Below, piece by piece: positions 1 through 8,265 of a DNA stretch of 48,682 nt. Source of the stretch: an uncultured bacterium (GTDB lineage Bacteria > Vulcanimicrobiota > CADAWZ01). The stretch lies in the NCBI GenBank assembly GCA_902790465.1, contig CADASF010000034.1, forward strand, positions 1 through 48,682, given 5' to 3'. The notes under the pieces are model-generated. The model ran no database searches, had not been told where the DNA came from, and worked only from the letters and a program-made list of their open reading frames with translations. A program made the translations under genes and the position numbers. The number at the start of each line of letters is the position of its first letter. Positions within the stretch are counted from its first letter, which is position 1.

Positions 1-261
1 GGACGAGCAGATTTGGTTATTCCATTTGAAGATAAGATTATCATAATCGAATTTAAATTTGCCAAGAGTTCAAAAGAAGTAGATAAAAAGAGAGCAGAAG
101 GTCAAGAACAAGTAACAAGATATGCAGAAAGTTATAAAAATGAACTAATAGTTAAAAACTCTGACGAGTTTTTAAAAAATAACCCCCACAAGGGGGCAGG
201 GAAGAAGATAATCACAGTCGTTTTAGTTGCAGATAATGAGAAAAAGCAAGTTGTTGGGTAA
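1..261 (+). CDS. AAA-ATPase-like/PD-(D/E)XK protein, C-terminal part (5' end outside window)
   Basis: The reading frame is open from base 1, so only the last 86 residues are present. They begin GRADLVIPFEDK and run into IIIIEFKFAK, which supplies the D...E-x-K signature of the PD-(D/E)XK fold found at the C-terminus of the AAA-ATPase-like (DUF1703) family. A helix with EGQEQVTRYAESYKNE and a final strand KKIITVVLVAD follow, as is usual for the family. The biological role of the family is not established; it is often multicopy. Related copies lie at 42559-44025 and 48620-48682, but both end differently: the helix between EFKF and KKIIT is present here and missing from the 42559 copy. Family assignment is firm from motif and paralogue comparison. 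Confidence 0.85.
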   Translation, partial: GRADLVIPFEDKIIIIEFKFAKSSKEVDKKRAEGQEQVTRYAESYKNELIVKNSDEFLKNNPHKGAGKKIITVVLVADNEKKQVVG

Positions 262-318
262 AAAAATATTGTGGAAATATATTTTATTATAGAAGTTCTT
301 AGGAGAAATAAAATTTAT

Positions 319-1830
319 ATGAATTCAATAGAAATTGAAAAAGAAGTTAAGGAAATATTAAAAGAATTACCTTCTGAAAGTGTTGAGCTTGATTATAAAC
401 AAAGATTTTATAAGGTTGATAAAAAAATTGATTTTGTAAAAGATGTTATTGCAATGCTTAATTCTCTTGAATCTATTGGAGAAAATAAATATATAATTTT
501 TGGGGTTTCTGATGAAAAAAAACTTATCGGAGTAGATGATGAGCAAATAATTAATGATAACATATTTCAAGATTGGGTTAAAAATTATATTTTTCCAAAA
601 CCTATAATAAAAACTGGAATTGTTGAATTTGAAAATAAAAAATTTGGTTATATTTGTATTTCAAAAAATAATAAATATTGTATTTATGAAGCTAATGAAA
701 ATGTTATAGGGAATTTTCAAATTAAATCGTTGACTAAGAATGCAGTTTTAAAAGGACAAGCATTTTTTAGACGAGGAAGTAAAAATGAAGTAATGACTCA
801 AGAAGATAGAGAAAAAATTCTTTTGAATGAAAATTCTGTTTTTTATCAACAACATATTTTAAATTTAAAGAATAGAATAAAAGAATTTGAAAACAGAATA
901 CCAAATTTAAAACTTGGTTTAAAATTACTTGGCAGTATTACTGATGAAGAAAATAAATTTGAGAAGAATGAATATAACTTTTCTAAAATTATAAAAATTA
1001 AAGGAAAAAATGTTCAACAAATTTATTTTTCTAAAAAACTATACAATTTTGATGAATTTTCAGAAGATGATAGAAAATATATTAGCAAAGAATATATTGA
1101 TAATTATAATAAATCAATAATTGATAAGTCAGCTGAAATTGATAAATATAATATTGATAGATTTTTATATAGTTCTGTTTTTGATAATGGACAAATATTT
1201 GATTTTTGTATAAAAAATGAAGGAACAGTCGAAGCAAAAAATATAAATATTATTATTGAGTTTCCAGAATATATATTTATAAAATTTAAAGATAAAGCCA
1301 AAGATATAATTTCTGAAGATAATCAAAAAAAAATGATTATTGCTCTTGATATTCCAGAAAATCCAGTAGAAAAAATTGAGATGGAAAAGAGAAAACAAGA
1401 ATTAGCTAATAATAAAATATTAACTCCCTTTTTAGCTAATGTTGAAAAAACAAATAAATTATTTTATTATTTAAATTTAAATACAGAAAAAATATCAAAT
1501 TTTGAGAAAATAATTAATATTCATTTAGAAAATTATAATAAATTATCAGAAGAAAAAAAGTTATTTTCTCAGGCAATTTTAAATTCTGTTAATAATAATT
1601 TTGAAACATCTATAAATAATACTTCTGAAAATCCTAAAGTAGATATTAAAGAACACAAAATAGAGATTGAAATAAAAGAAGGCTTGTTACATACTTTTTC
1701 AGAAGAAATTGATAATATTTGTATTATTCCAACTAAAACAGGAAAATTTGATGTTAAAGTTTCCATTTTCTGTAAAGAATATTTAAAATGGCAAGAATAT
1801 ACAATTACATTTGAAGTTGAAGATAAATAA
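319..1830 (+). CDS. AlbA_2 (Schlafen-type) domain protein
   Basis: About 503 residues. The first 170 or so match the AlbA_2 (divergent AAA-4/Schlafen) pattern: ESVELDYKQRF, then FVKDVIAMLNS, YIIFGVSDEKKLIGVDD, and later AFFRRGSKNEVMTQEDRE. Proteins with this domain bind nucleic acid, and several take part in phage defence. The remaining 330 residues are Lys/Glu/Asn-rich and I recognise nothing in them. I chose the ATG at 319 because AGGAG (301-305) precedes it; an in-frame GTG at 271 has no ribosome site. The next item downstream, 22 bp on, is a restriction-gene scar, so the gene sits at the edge of the defence island. A defence role is inferred from domain and context. Confidence 0.75.
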   Translation: MNSIEIEKEVKEILKELPSESVELDYKQRFYKVDKKIDFVKDVIAMLNSLESIGENKYIIFGVSDEKKLIGVDDEQIINDNIFQDWVKNYIFPKPIIKTGIVEFENKKFGYICISKNNKYCIYEANENVIGNFQIKSLTKNAVLKGQAFFRRGSKNEVMTQEDREKILLNENSVFYQQHILNLKNRIKEFENRIPNLKLGLKLLGSITDEENKFEKNEYNFSKIIKIKGKNVQQIYFSKKLYNFDEFSEDDRKYISKEYIDNYNKSIIDKSAEIDKYNIDRFLYSSVFDNGQIFDFCIKNEGTVEAKNINIIIEFPEYIFIKFKDKAKDIISEDNQKKMIIALDIPENPVEKIEMEKRKQELANNKILTPFLANVEKTNKLFYYLNLNTEKISNFEKIINIHLENYNKLSEEKKLFSQAILNSVNNNFETSINNTSENPKVDIKEHKIEIEIKEGLLHTFSEEIDNICIIPTKTGKFDVKVSIFCKEYLKWQEYTITFEVEDK

Positions 1831-1851
1831 TATTTTTTGAGGCTAAATACA

Positions 1852-1995
1852 ATGCACTTTGAAGAGATAATCACAAAACTAAATACAGAAGCCACGAGTG
1901 AAAGAGACAAGGGCTATAAATTTGAGCTTTTGATTAAGAATTGGCTTCTTTATGAAAAACTTTACAGAGAAAATATAGACAAGAACAAGTCTTAA
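1852..1995 (+). pseudogene. N-terminal remnant of a type ISP-like restriction/helicase gene
   Basis: A 47-codon reading frame from ATG 1852 ends at TAA 1995. It contains TSERDKGYKFELLIKNWLL followed by YEKLYRENID. This closely resembles the start of type ISP restriction-modification enzymes and related Mrr-domain helicases, where a short helix is followed by an S-E-x-x-K-G-x-x-F-E-x-L motif. Those proteins are normally far longer, so this is a stump. The matching C-terminal tail appears in the same orientation at 7134-7274 and 10389-10484, so the genes between look like replacements of the body of this gene. Family naming is from memory of the motif, without alignment. Confidence 0.6.
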
Positions 1996-2100
1996 ATTTT
2001 TAAATATCTAATTAAAGAAGATTTTTTGTTAAAAATATAGAATAAAACAAAAATTTATATATTATATTATATATTATAATTGAAATAAGAGTAAGAAAAA

Positions 2101-3105
2101 ATGTCTTTTGATATTTGGAATAGGCGTTACACAGGAAGTAAATTAAAATTAATTGATTGGATTGATGAATTGATAAATAAAAACTGCAAAGGAAAATCTT
2201 TTTGTGATATATTTGCGGGAACTGGAATAGTGAGTTTTAAAGAAATTGAAAAATTTGATCATATCATAATTAATGATTTTCTTTATTCTAATAATGTTAT
2301 ATACAATGCTTTTTTTCTTCAAGAAAATTATGATTTAGAAAAATTGCAAAATTTTATTAATAATACAAGAAAATCAATAGAAAATATACAAGATAATTTT
2401 TTTTCAATTAACTATGGGGGAAAATATTTTTCATATAATGACTGTAAAATAATTGGAAATATAAGAAATGATATAGAAAAATATAAAAATGAATTCAATA
2501 AAAAAGAATATTGCATTTTAATTGCAAGTTTATTATATTCAGCTGATAAAATATCAAATACAGTAGGTCATTATGATGCTTATATAAAAGGAAAAGAGAT
2601 AAAAGATAAGTTTATTTTTGAATTAATAAAGCCTTATATTTTTGAAAACAAAATTATTGATATATACAGAATTGATTCCAATAAATTAGCAGAACAAATA
2701 AAATGCGATATTGTTTATATTGATCCTCCATATAATTCTAGACAATACAGTCGATTTTACCATATTTTAGAAACTTTAACAAAATGGGATAATCCAAAAT
2801 TAACTGGTGAAGCATTAAAGCCACCTGGAGAAAATATGAGTAATTATTGTAGAAGTTCTGCTAAAAATGTATTTGATGATTTAATTTCTAAATTGAACTG
2901 TAAATATATTGTTGTTTCTTATAACAATACATATAATTCAAAAAGTAAATCTTCAAAAAATAAAATAGAATATGAAGATATTGTTAAATCTCTTCAAAAT
3001 CGTGGAGAGGTAGATATTTTTAGCAAAAAACATCAATTTTTTAATGCAGGAAAAACAGATTTTCAAGATCATAAGGAATTTTTATTTATAACAAAAGTTG
3101 GTTAA
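2101..3105 (+). CDS. D12-class DNA adenine methyltransferase (M1 of type IIS system)
   Basis: A 334-residue N6-adenine methyltransferase. The N-terminus RRYTGSKLKLIDWI is the AdoMet-pocket entry, motif I is CDIFAGTGIVS (residues about 35-45), and the catalytic motif IV is DPPY at 208-211 within YIDPPYNSRQY. It transfers methyl from S-adenosylmethionine to an adenine in the recognition site. The next gene starts 8 bp downstream and encodes a second, divergent D12 methylase, followed by an AlwI-type endonuclease. Two methylases are expected when the site is asymmetric and each strand needs its own enzyme. TATAAT-like AT-rich sequence at 2058-2085 could hold the operon promoter, but base composition makes that uncertain. 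The exact recognition site cannot be read from sequence. Confidence 0.9.
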   Translation: MSFDIWNRRYTGSKLKLIDWIDELINKNCKGKSFCDIFAGTGIVSFKEIEKFDHIIINDFLYSNNVIYNAFFLQENYDLEKLQNFINNTRKSIENIQDNFFSINYGGKYFSYNDCKIIGNIRNDIEKYKNEFNKKEYCILIASLLYSADKISNTVGHYDAYIKGKEIKDKFIFELIKPYIFENKIIDIYRIDSNKLAEQIKCDIVYIDPPYNSRQYSRFYHILETLTKWDNPKLTGEALKPPGENMSNYCRSSAKNVFDDLISKLNCKYIVVSYNNTYNSKSKSSKNKIEYEDIVKSLQNRGEVDIFSKKHQFFNAGKTDFQDHKEFLFITKVG

Positions 3106-3113
3106 ATTAAATT

Positions 3114-4013
3114 ATGGATATATTACGTTCTCCCTTTTTTTATGTTGGGGATAAATATAAATTAATGCCACAGTTAAATAAATTATTTCCCAAAGAAATA
3201 AAAACTTATTATGAGCCTTTTTGTGGTGGTGGCAGTAGTTTTTTAAATACAAAAGCAGAAAGATATATAGTAAATGATATAAATTTTTATATCTTTAAAC
3301 TCCATAAATTATTTAAACAAAATGCTAAAAAAGAAGAATTTTTTGTAAATATATTATTTGACTTAATAAAAAAATATGGTTTAAGTTGTTCTTATATTGG
3401 TATAAATGTTCCAGAAGAATTAAAGAAAAAATATGTAAAAACTTATTATGCAAAATATAATAAAGAGGCATATAAAAAAATGCGTGATGATTTTAATATA
3501 AATCAAGCAAATTTTTATTTGTTATATTTATTATTAATTTATGGATTTAATCATATGATCCGATTTAATTCCCAAGGTTTATTTAATTTGCCAGTAGGAA
3601 ATGTTGATTATAATAATAATGTTGCTAAAGCTATTAAGTCATATTTAAATTTTTTAGCACTAAATAATGTTATTCTAAAAAATTTTGATTATAAGATTTT
3701 TTTAAAAAAACAATCTTTTGAGGAAAAAGATTTTGTTTTTTGTGATCCACCTTACTTAATTTCACAATCAGAATATAACAAAATATGGAACACAGAAGAA
3801 GAAAAGAAATTATATGAAATTTTAGATGATTTAGATAAAAGAAATATAAAATTTGGATTGACAAATTTAGCATACCATAAGGGAAATAAAAATGAAATTT
3901 TATTAAAATGGTCAGAAAAATATAATTGTTATTCTGTAAATAGTAACTATATTAGTTTTAATGACAACACAATAAAAAAAGATTCTAAGGAAATTTATGT
4001 AACAAATGTATAA
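3114..4013 (+). CDS. D12-class (Dam-like) DNA adenine methyltransferase (M2 of type IIS system)
   Basis: A 299-residue Dam-family enzyme. It starts SPFFYVGDKYKLMPQLNKLF, has motif I EPFCGGGS at 34-41, a helical target-recognition region with NHMIRFNSQGLFNLPVG, and DPPY at 211-214. It belongs to the same broad class as the preceding methylase but is not a recent duplicate: the sequence outside the motifs differs throughout. The stop codon overlaps the start of the endonuclease gene by 8 bp, so translation is probably coupled and the three genes form one operon. It most likely methylates the second strand of the asymmetric site. Length is normal for the family, and all key residues are present. 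Confidence 0.9.
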   Translation: MDILRSPFFYVGDKYKLMPQLNKLFPKEIKTYYEPFCGGGSSFLNTKAERYIVNDINFYIFKLHKLFKQNAKKEEFFVNILFDLIKKYGLSCSYIGINVPEELKKKYVKTYYAKYNKEAYKKMRDDFNINQANFYLLYLLLIYGFNHMIRFNSQGLFNLPVGNVDYNNNVAKAIKSYLNFLALNNVILKNFDYKIFLKKQSFEEKDFVFCDPPYLISQSEYNKIWNTEEEKKLYEILDDLDKRNIKFGLTNLAYHKGNKNEILLKWSEKYNCYSVNSNYISFNDNTIKKDSKEIYVTNV

Positions 4014-5592
4014 GAAAAAACCTTTATCTTTTAATACTACTTTAAGAAATCCAAATAGAATAGCTGGTTTTTTATCTGTTTTAAATAAATATGAAGGACA
4101 AATTTTAACAAATGATTTAATTTATCAAATCTGTTATGATATTATTTCTAAAAAATTATATAAGCCAACTGCTATATCCAAAAATAGAGAATGGCAAGAT
4201 ATATATAATTCACCAACAATTTATTTTACAGTAAATGAAGCTCAAGAAATTTTAAATTTATCACCGCAAAAACATAAAGAAGCAGGTTTTGATTATGGAT
4301 GGGCTTCTCGTTTTGATACTTGGTATAAATTAATAATGGAATTTGGATTATGTTTTTATGAGATGAATGCTCCTATTGAAATCAGCACATTAGGAAAAAA
4401 TTTAATAAAAGCATACGATGAATCAGCTACAGATGATGACTTAATACAAAATATATTTCTAAATATTTTGGCAAAATTTCAAACATCTACACCATTTAGA
4501 AAAAATGCAAATAATAATATTCCCTTAATGTTATTATTAAAAGTGATTAAACTCCTAAAAAATGATAAAAAAGAAAATAATGCAGGAGTATATAAGAGAG
4601 AAATTCCTTTTTTCTTATGTTGGCAAAATAACAATGCAGAAGAATTATATAAATATATAAAAAATTTTAGAAAACAATATAGTTTTGAAGCAAGCGATGA
4701 AATAATATATGAACATTGTTTAAATTTATTTTTAGATGAGCATAACAAAGATATTGAAAGCCTAAAAACATATATAAAATCTTCAAAACTTTTGAAAGAA
4801 AGTGTAGATGAATATATTAGAAAAATGAGAATTACAGGGGTAATATCTCTAAGAGGCAATGGTCGTTTTTTAGATTTCAATATGTTTGAAATAGAAAAAA
4901 TTGATTATCTAATAAATAATTATGGGGATTGCATAAATTTTATTAGCAAAAGAGAATATTATAATTACATTCAAAAAAAAGATTCATTTTTATTTAAAAA
5001 TTTTGAAAAAGATCAAAAAGATTTGCAAAAAATAAAGCAATCGGTAATAAAAAAATATGCAGAAATATATAGTGAAGATAAATTAATAAATGAGCTAATT
5101 TTTACTTATAAGGGAACAACGAAAGACGATTTATTAAAATTTATAGATAATCCTGTTCGATTAGAATTTTTAACTGCGATTGCTTTAGTAAAATATTTTG
5201 AAAATATAACAGTAATAGCAAATTATTCATCTGATGACGAGGGACTTCCAAAATTTACAGCTCGTGGTGGAATGGCTGACATTGAATGTTTTCAAAAAAA
5301 TTGTTATGCTTTAGTTGAAGTAACTTTAATGACAGGAGCAAGCCAACAAACCGAACATGAAATGACATCAATTTCAGATCATTTAAAAACGGCTTCTAAA
5401 AATTCAGAAAAATACACAATAGCTTTATTTATTGCCCCCATTCTTCAAGAAAGAGCTATTGATTATATGGAATATATGAATGAAAGAAAATTGATTAATA
5501 AAAATTGTGGTGGAATTATTTCAATGAGAATTTTAGATATGATTCCTAATTTTAAAAAAGTTGATGAAATCACAGATTTTGTAAATATCTAA
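4006..5592 (+). CDS. AlwI/BstNBI-family type IIS restriction endonuclease
   Basis: A 528-residue protein. The opening KPLSFNTTLRNPNRIAGFL and the C-terminal block are typical of the AlwI family (AlwI, PleI, MlyI, BstNBI). The catalytic core is GMADIE (D425, E427), then ALVEVTLMTGASQQ (E438), then YTIALFIAPIL. This matches, residue class for residue class, the nuclease core of BstNBI as I remember it. Such enzymes read short asymmetric sites and cut (or nick) a few bases away. The upstream AAGGAA (3987-3992) lies inside the methylase gene. The gene is intact, while a decayed second copy of its last 45 or so codons lies at 6216-6359. Family call is strong; specificity is unknown. Confidence 0.85.
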   Translation: MYKKKPLSFNTTLRNPNRIAGFLSVLNKYEGQILTNDLIYQICYDIISKKLYKPTAISKNREWQDIYNSPTIYFTVNEAQEILNLSPQKHKEAGFDYGWASRFDTWYKLIMEFGLCFYEMNAPIEISTLGKNLIKAYDESATDDDLIQNIFLNILAKFQTSTPFRKNANNNIPLMLLLKVIKLLKNDKKENNAGVYKREIPFFLCWQNNNAEELYKYIKNFRKQYSFEASDEIIYEHCLNLFLDEHNKDIESLKTYIKSSKLLKESVDEYIRKMRITGVISLRGNGRFLDFNMFEIEKIDYLINNYGDCINFISKREYYNYIQKKDSFLFKNFEKDQKDLQKIKQSVIKKYAEIYSEDKLINELIFTYKGTTKDDLLKFIDNPVRLEFLTAIALVKYFENITVIANYSSDDEGLPKFTARGGMADIECFQKNCYALVEVTLMTGASQQTEHEMTSISDHLKTASKNSEKYTIALFIAPILQERAIDYMEYMNERKLINKNCGGIISMRILDMIPNFKKVDEITDFVNI

Positions 5593-5626
5593 AATAAAAC
5601 AGAGAAATATATATTTTATAAAAAAT

Positions 5627-5664
5627 AAAAAGGGGAGAACTTCTTTGATTTTCTCCTTTTTTAT
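5627..5664 (+). terminator. Rho-independent terminator after the restriction operon
   Basis: AAAAGG(G)GAGAA pairs with TTCTCCTTTT across a short loop and is followed by TTTTTTATTT. It lies 34 bp after the endonuclease stop codon, which fits the end of the three-gene operon. Confidence 0.75.
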
Positions 5665-5913
5665 TTAGAAAATTTATTTGTAAAATTTCAATTAGCCAAT
5701 TTTGGAGTATAATATGCCTTTTGTCGGTAAATTTAATTTTTTTTAAATAATAAAAGTAAATAGAAATATAGAAGCATAGAAATAAATAGTTAATTTGTCA
5801 TATCTTATTTTAATTCTTCTAAATTTTTTTTTGAAAAGCTCTTTTTATAATATTTCTTGTTTTATATAAAATATCATTTATAGTATATTAATAAAAAAAC
5901 AAGTAGTGAGGGG

Positions 5914-5942
5914 TTGACGAACTCCTTTTATTGCGTGATAAT
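5914..5942 (+). promoter_or_regulatory. Sigma-70-type promoter in front of a dead gene
   Basis: TTGACG (5914-5919), a 17-bp spacer and GATAAT (5937-5942) form the best consensus promoter in this spacer. A small hairpin TTCCTA...TAGGAA lies downstream (about 5985-6010), then AAAGGA and an ATG at 6034 whose frame stops after 13 codons. The promoter therefore now serves no intact gene directly, though it could drive the Abi-alpha gene at 6383. Confidence 0.55.
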
Positions 5943-6033
5943 AAAGATATTATATTTTATATATTATAATAAGAATATATATATAAAGATATTCCTATTA
6001 TAATTTAGGAATTATAAGTTAAAAGGATTAATA

Positions 6034-6172
6034 AATGAGTGGAAGGTTTATTGAAGTTATAAAAGAGCTATCATGAAAAAATAAAGGTTGTAGTCAAATT
6101 AGGAAATGAATTTGTGTAGGAATGTTATGGAAAATATTTAGGAGCAGTTATGGAATGAGATTAAAAAAATAT
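6034..6172 (+). pseudogene. Degenerate unidentified coding remnant
   Basis: ATG 6034 opens MSGRFIEVIKELS and stops. In the shifted frame the protein-like sequence continues YHEKIKVVVKLGNEFV, stop, ECYGKYLGAVME, stop. At least one frameshift and two in-frame stops are needed to join it. I do not recognise the family. It lies between a good promoter and a decayed copy of the AlwI gene tail, and the rest of 5665-6215 shows only AT-rich sequence. Confidence 0.4.
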
Positions 6173-6215
6173 TTTAAATTTTGATAATAAAGAATAAGAT
6201 TTCTATCTCTGTAAT

Positions 6216-6359
6216 AAAGAGCTATTGATTATATATATGAATGAAAGAAAATTGATTAATAAAAATTGTGGTGGAATTATTTCAATGAGAATTTCAGATA
6301 TGATTCCTAATTAAAAAAAATAATGAAATCAAAGATTTAATAAATATCTAAACTAAAAT
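6216..6359 (+). pseudogene. Decayed second copy of the AlwI-type endonuclease 3' end
   Basis: This stretch matches 5450-5600 almost base for base (AAAGAGCTATTGATTATAT, then ATGAATGAAAGAAAATTGAT and on through the stop region). It differs by small indels (loss of GGAATA near the start, loss in TTTTAAAAAAGTTG) and substitutions that create stops. It is a partial duplication of the last 45 or so codons plus a few bases beyond the stop. The copy ends about 25 bp before the Abi-alpha gene. Confidence 0.85.
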
Positions 6360-6382
6360 ATATAAAATGGATTGATCAAATT

Positions 6383-7129
6383 ATGGATAAAATAAAAGAT
6401 ATTGTACCTATAGATAAAGTTTATGAAGATTTACTTCGTCCTTCAATGAAAGAAGCTGGTGATATTGTCAAAAATGTAATCAAAGCTGCAAGGTGTTTAT
6501 TGATTCCATTAGATTTGTTGTCGGCTCAGCAAGATCGTTTTCAGAATTATTTAAAAAGGATTGTAGAAAATGTAGATGAAGAAAATTTAGTTAATGCCCC
6601 TGCAAGGATTGTAGGAAAAGTTTATGAAGAATTAAAATATTTAGAACAAGATAGTATTTTGACTGAATTATTTCTTAACTTGCTTACAATTTCTATTAAT
6701 AAAACTCAACAGAGTAAAGTCCATCCTGCATTTCCAACAATTATAAGTCAACTTGCTCCTTACGAGGCAGTTATATTATTTTATCTGAATAAACAATCAT
6801 TTGAGTTGAAAGAATATATGAATTTAGATATTCAAAAAAATATATTTACGGATAAAAAAATATTATATAATAAATTATTAGATAAATTTAAATCAGATAA
6901 ACTTGATATTAAGGAAGAGTATATCTATATATACATAGATCATTTGACTAGTTTAAATATTATATCTGCAATGCAAAAGGGAAATCAAGTTCCAGTTTTT
7001 GATGATACAGGTAAACAAATTGGCTTAGAAATTTATTATAATATTGAGTTAACAGTTTTTGGTAAATTATTCGCATCTGTAGTTATTCCAAATAACCTTG
7101 AAACTTTTTCTGATATAAAAACAAAATAA
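6383..7129 (+). CDS. Abi-alpha (DUF4393) family protein
   Basis: A 248-residue protein. It matches the DUF4393/Abi-alpha pattern: an N-terminal helix with IVKNVIKAARCLLIPLDLL, then DRFQNYLKRIVENV, PARIVGKVYEELKY, LTELFLNLLTISIN and the very typical VHPAFPTIISQLAPYEAVIL. The C-terminal third carries LTSLNIISAMQ and ends LTVFGKLFASVVIP, also usual in the family. These proteins are linked to abortive infection of phage; mechanism is unknown. No signal peptide and no clear membrane span are seen. The ATG at 6383 has no good Shine-Dalgarno site. The gene ends a few bases before a restriction-gene tail scar, so it probably arrived as one of several exchanged cassettes. Confidence 0.8.
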   Translation: MDKIKDIVPIDKVYEDLLRPSMKEAGDIVKNVIKAARCLLIPLDLLSAQQDRFQNYLKRIVENVDEENLVNAPARIVGKVYEELKYLEQDSILTELFLNLLTISINKTQQSKVHPAFPTIISQLAPYEAVILFYLNKQSFELKEYMNLDIQKNIFTDKKILYNKLLDKFKSDKLDIKEEYIYIYIDHLTSLNIISAMQKGNQVPVFDDTGKQIGLEIYYNIELTVFGKLFASVVIPNNLETFSDIKTK

Positions 7130-7133
7130 TATA

Positions 7134-7274
7134 AAGAAACATTATGACTATGCAAGAGAATACGGCAATCAATACTATATCTTCGAATTGGCTAAAAATG
7201 TAATCAACATCGCAGTCCATACAGTCAAAATCCTCGACGAGTTGAACAAAATCGAAGTAGAAATAGGAGTATAA
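7134..7274 (+). pseudogene. C-terminal tail of the lost type ISP-like restriction gene, copy 1
   Basis: Open frame with HYDYAREYGNQYYIFELAK, then NVINIAVHTVKILDELNK and IEVEIGV before TAA 7274. The I-F-x-L-x-K-x-V-I-x-I-x-x-x-T-V-x-I pattern is how type ISP enzymes end. It has no start codon or ribosome site of its own. The last codons contain AGGAG, which now acts as the ribosome site of the next gene (ATG 7278). A near-identical tail is at 10389-10484 and a short version at 8187-8232. Confidence 0.65.
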
Positions 7275-7277
7275 TTT

Positions 7278-8210
7278 ATGGAACAAACTCAGAATAATTC
7301 ATTTAATTTACTTAGAAATGCAGGAATATATGCTATTTTAGATGGCGATAGTAAATTTGAAGAATATAAATTTTCTGATAATGGTGCAAATATAACAATA
7401 GCTATGCCATATTTAAATGGAGCCGACTTACGGAATTTGTCTTCTTCCTTTGGATTAATACAAAAAAATACTGGTATTAGTCGTTGGCAATATCTTGATA
7501 ATTTATTTGAATATTGTATAAAAGAAGATCTTTGTTCTGATTTATTATTAAATTTTTTTGATAAGAAAAAGTTTAAATGTAAATTTTGGGGGCATAGTGT
7601 CGATGTAATTGATGAAGCATATAATACTTTTGTTCAAACAATACTAAAAAAAATAAATGGATTTTTATATTTTGATGATTATGAACTTATCTTAAAAGAT
7701 AATCAATTTAGTGTAAGGCAAATAGGTTGTAATGTTGAAATACAAGCTCCTTCTCTAAAAAATATCAACTATGACTATATAACAGGTATATATAAAAGAG
7801 CCACGGAAGATATTGAGAATAAGAATTTTGATAGTGCAATTACAAAATCTCGGAGTTTACTTGAAGAGATTTTCTGTTTTGTAATAGAAAAGAAAAATGC
7901 AATTCCTCCTAAAACTGGTAATATTTATGAATTATATAAGAAAGTTAAGGACTTATATAATATGCATAATAAATCTAATATTGATAAGTGTATTAATGCT
8001 CTTTTATCAGGATTAGTAAATATTGTAAAATCAATTTCAGAAATGAGAAATAGTGTAAGTGATGCTCACGGTTTAGGTTCTAAGAGATTCAAGGTAGATG
8101 AACATCATACTCGATTATGTGTAAACTCTGCTATAACTATGTCTGAATTTATCTTAGCGGTAGAACAAAAAGCTAATTCTAAACAAAATAAAATAGAAGT
8201 CGAAATATAA
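7278..8210 (+). CDS. Abortive infection protein with HEPN-like Abi_C domain
   Basis: 310 residues. The N-terminal 170 are unassigned. The C-terminal part is an Abi_C domain: IYKRATEDIENKNFDSAITK, SRSLLEEIFCFVIEKK, then NIVKSISEMRNSVSDAHGLG, where R-N-x-x-x-D-A-H-G is the HEPN-like signature linked to RNA cleavage in phage defence. AGGAG at 7265-7269, inside the preceding gene scar, is its ribosome site. Its last residues NKIEVEI and the bases after its stop (ATATTTGGCGAATGAC) repeat the tail of the lost restriction gene. The gene therefore seems joined at both ends to copies of the same scar. Domain call is good; the substrate is unknown. Confidence 0.75.
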   Translation: MEQTQNNSFNLLRNAGIYAILDGDSKFEEYKFSDNGANITIAMPYLNGADLRNLSSSFGLIQKNTGISRWQYLDNLFEYCIKEDLCSDLLLNFFDKKKFKCKFWGHSVDVIDEAYNTFVQTILKKINGFLYFDDYELILKDNQFSVRQIGCNVEIQAPSLKNINYDYITGIYKRATEDIENKNFDSAITKSRSLLEEIFCFVIEKKNAIPPKTGNIYELYKKVKDLYNMHNKSNIDKCINALLSGLVNIVKSISEMRNSVSDAHGLGSKRFKVDEHHTRLCVNSAITMSEFILAVEQKANSKQNKIEVEI

Positions 8211-8232
8211 AAAAAAATATTTGGCGAATGAC
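8187..8232 (+). repeat. Short third copy of the restriction-gene tail and its flank
   Basis: AATAAAATAGAAGTCGAAAT with TAA and then ATATTTGGCGAATGAC corresponds to 10461-10504 (AACAAGTTACAAGTAGAAAT, TAA, ATATTTGGCGAATCAC). Coding sense is kept (NKIEVEI), so the Abi_C gene now ends with this borrowed tail. Confidence 0.6.
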
Positions 8233-8265
8233 TTTTTTTTCATCAATATAATAAAGGATAAATAA

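Noticed and set aside
271-318. Earlier GTG start for the AlbA_2 gene
   Set aside because: No ribosome site; AGGAG stands before the ATG at 319.
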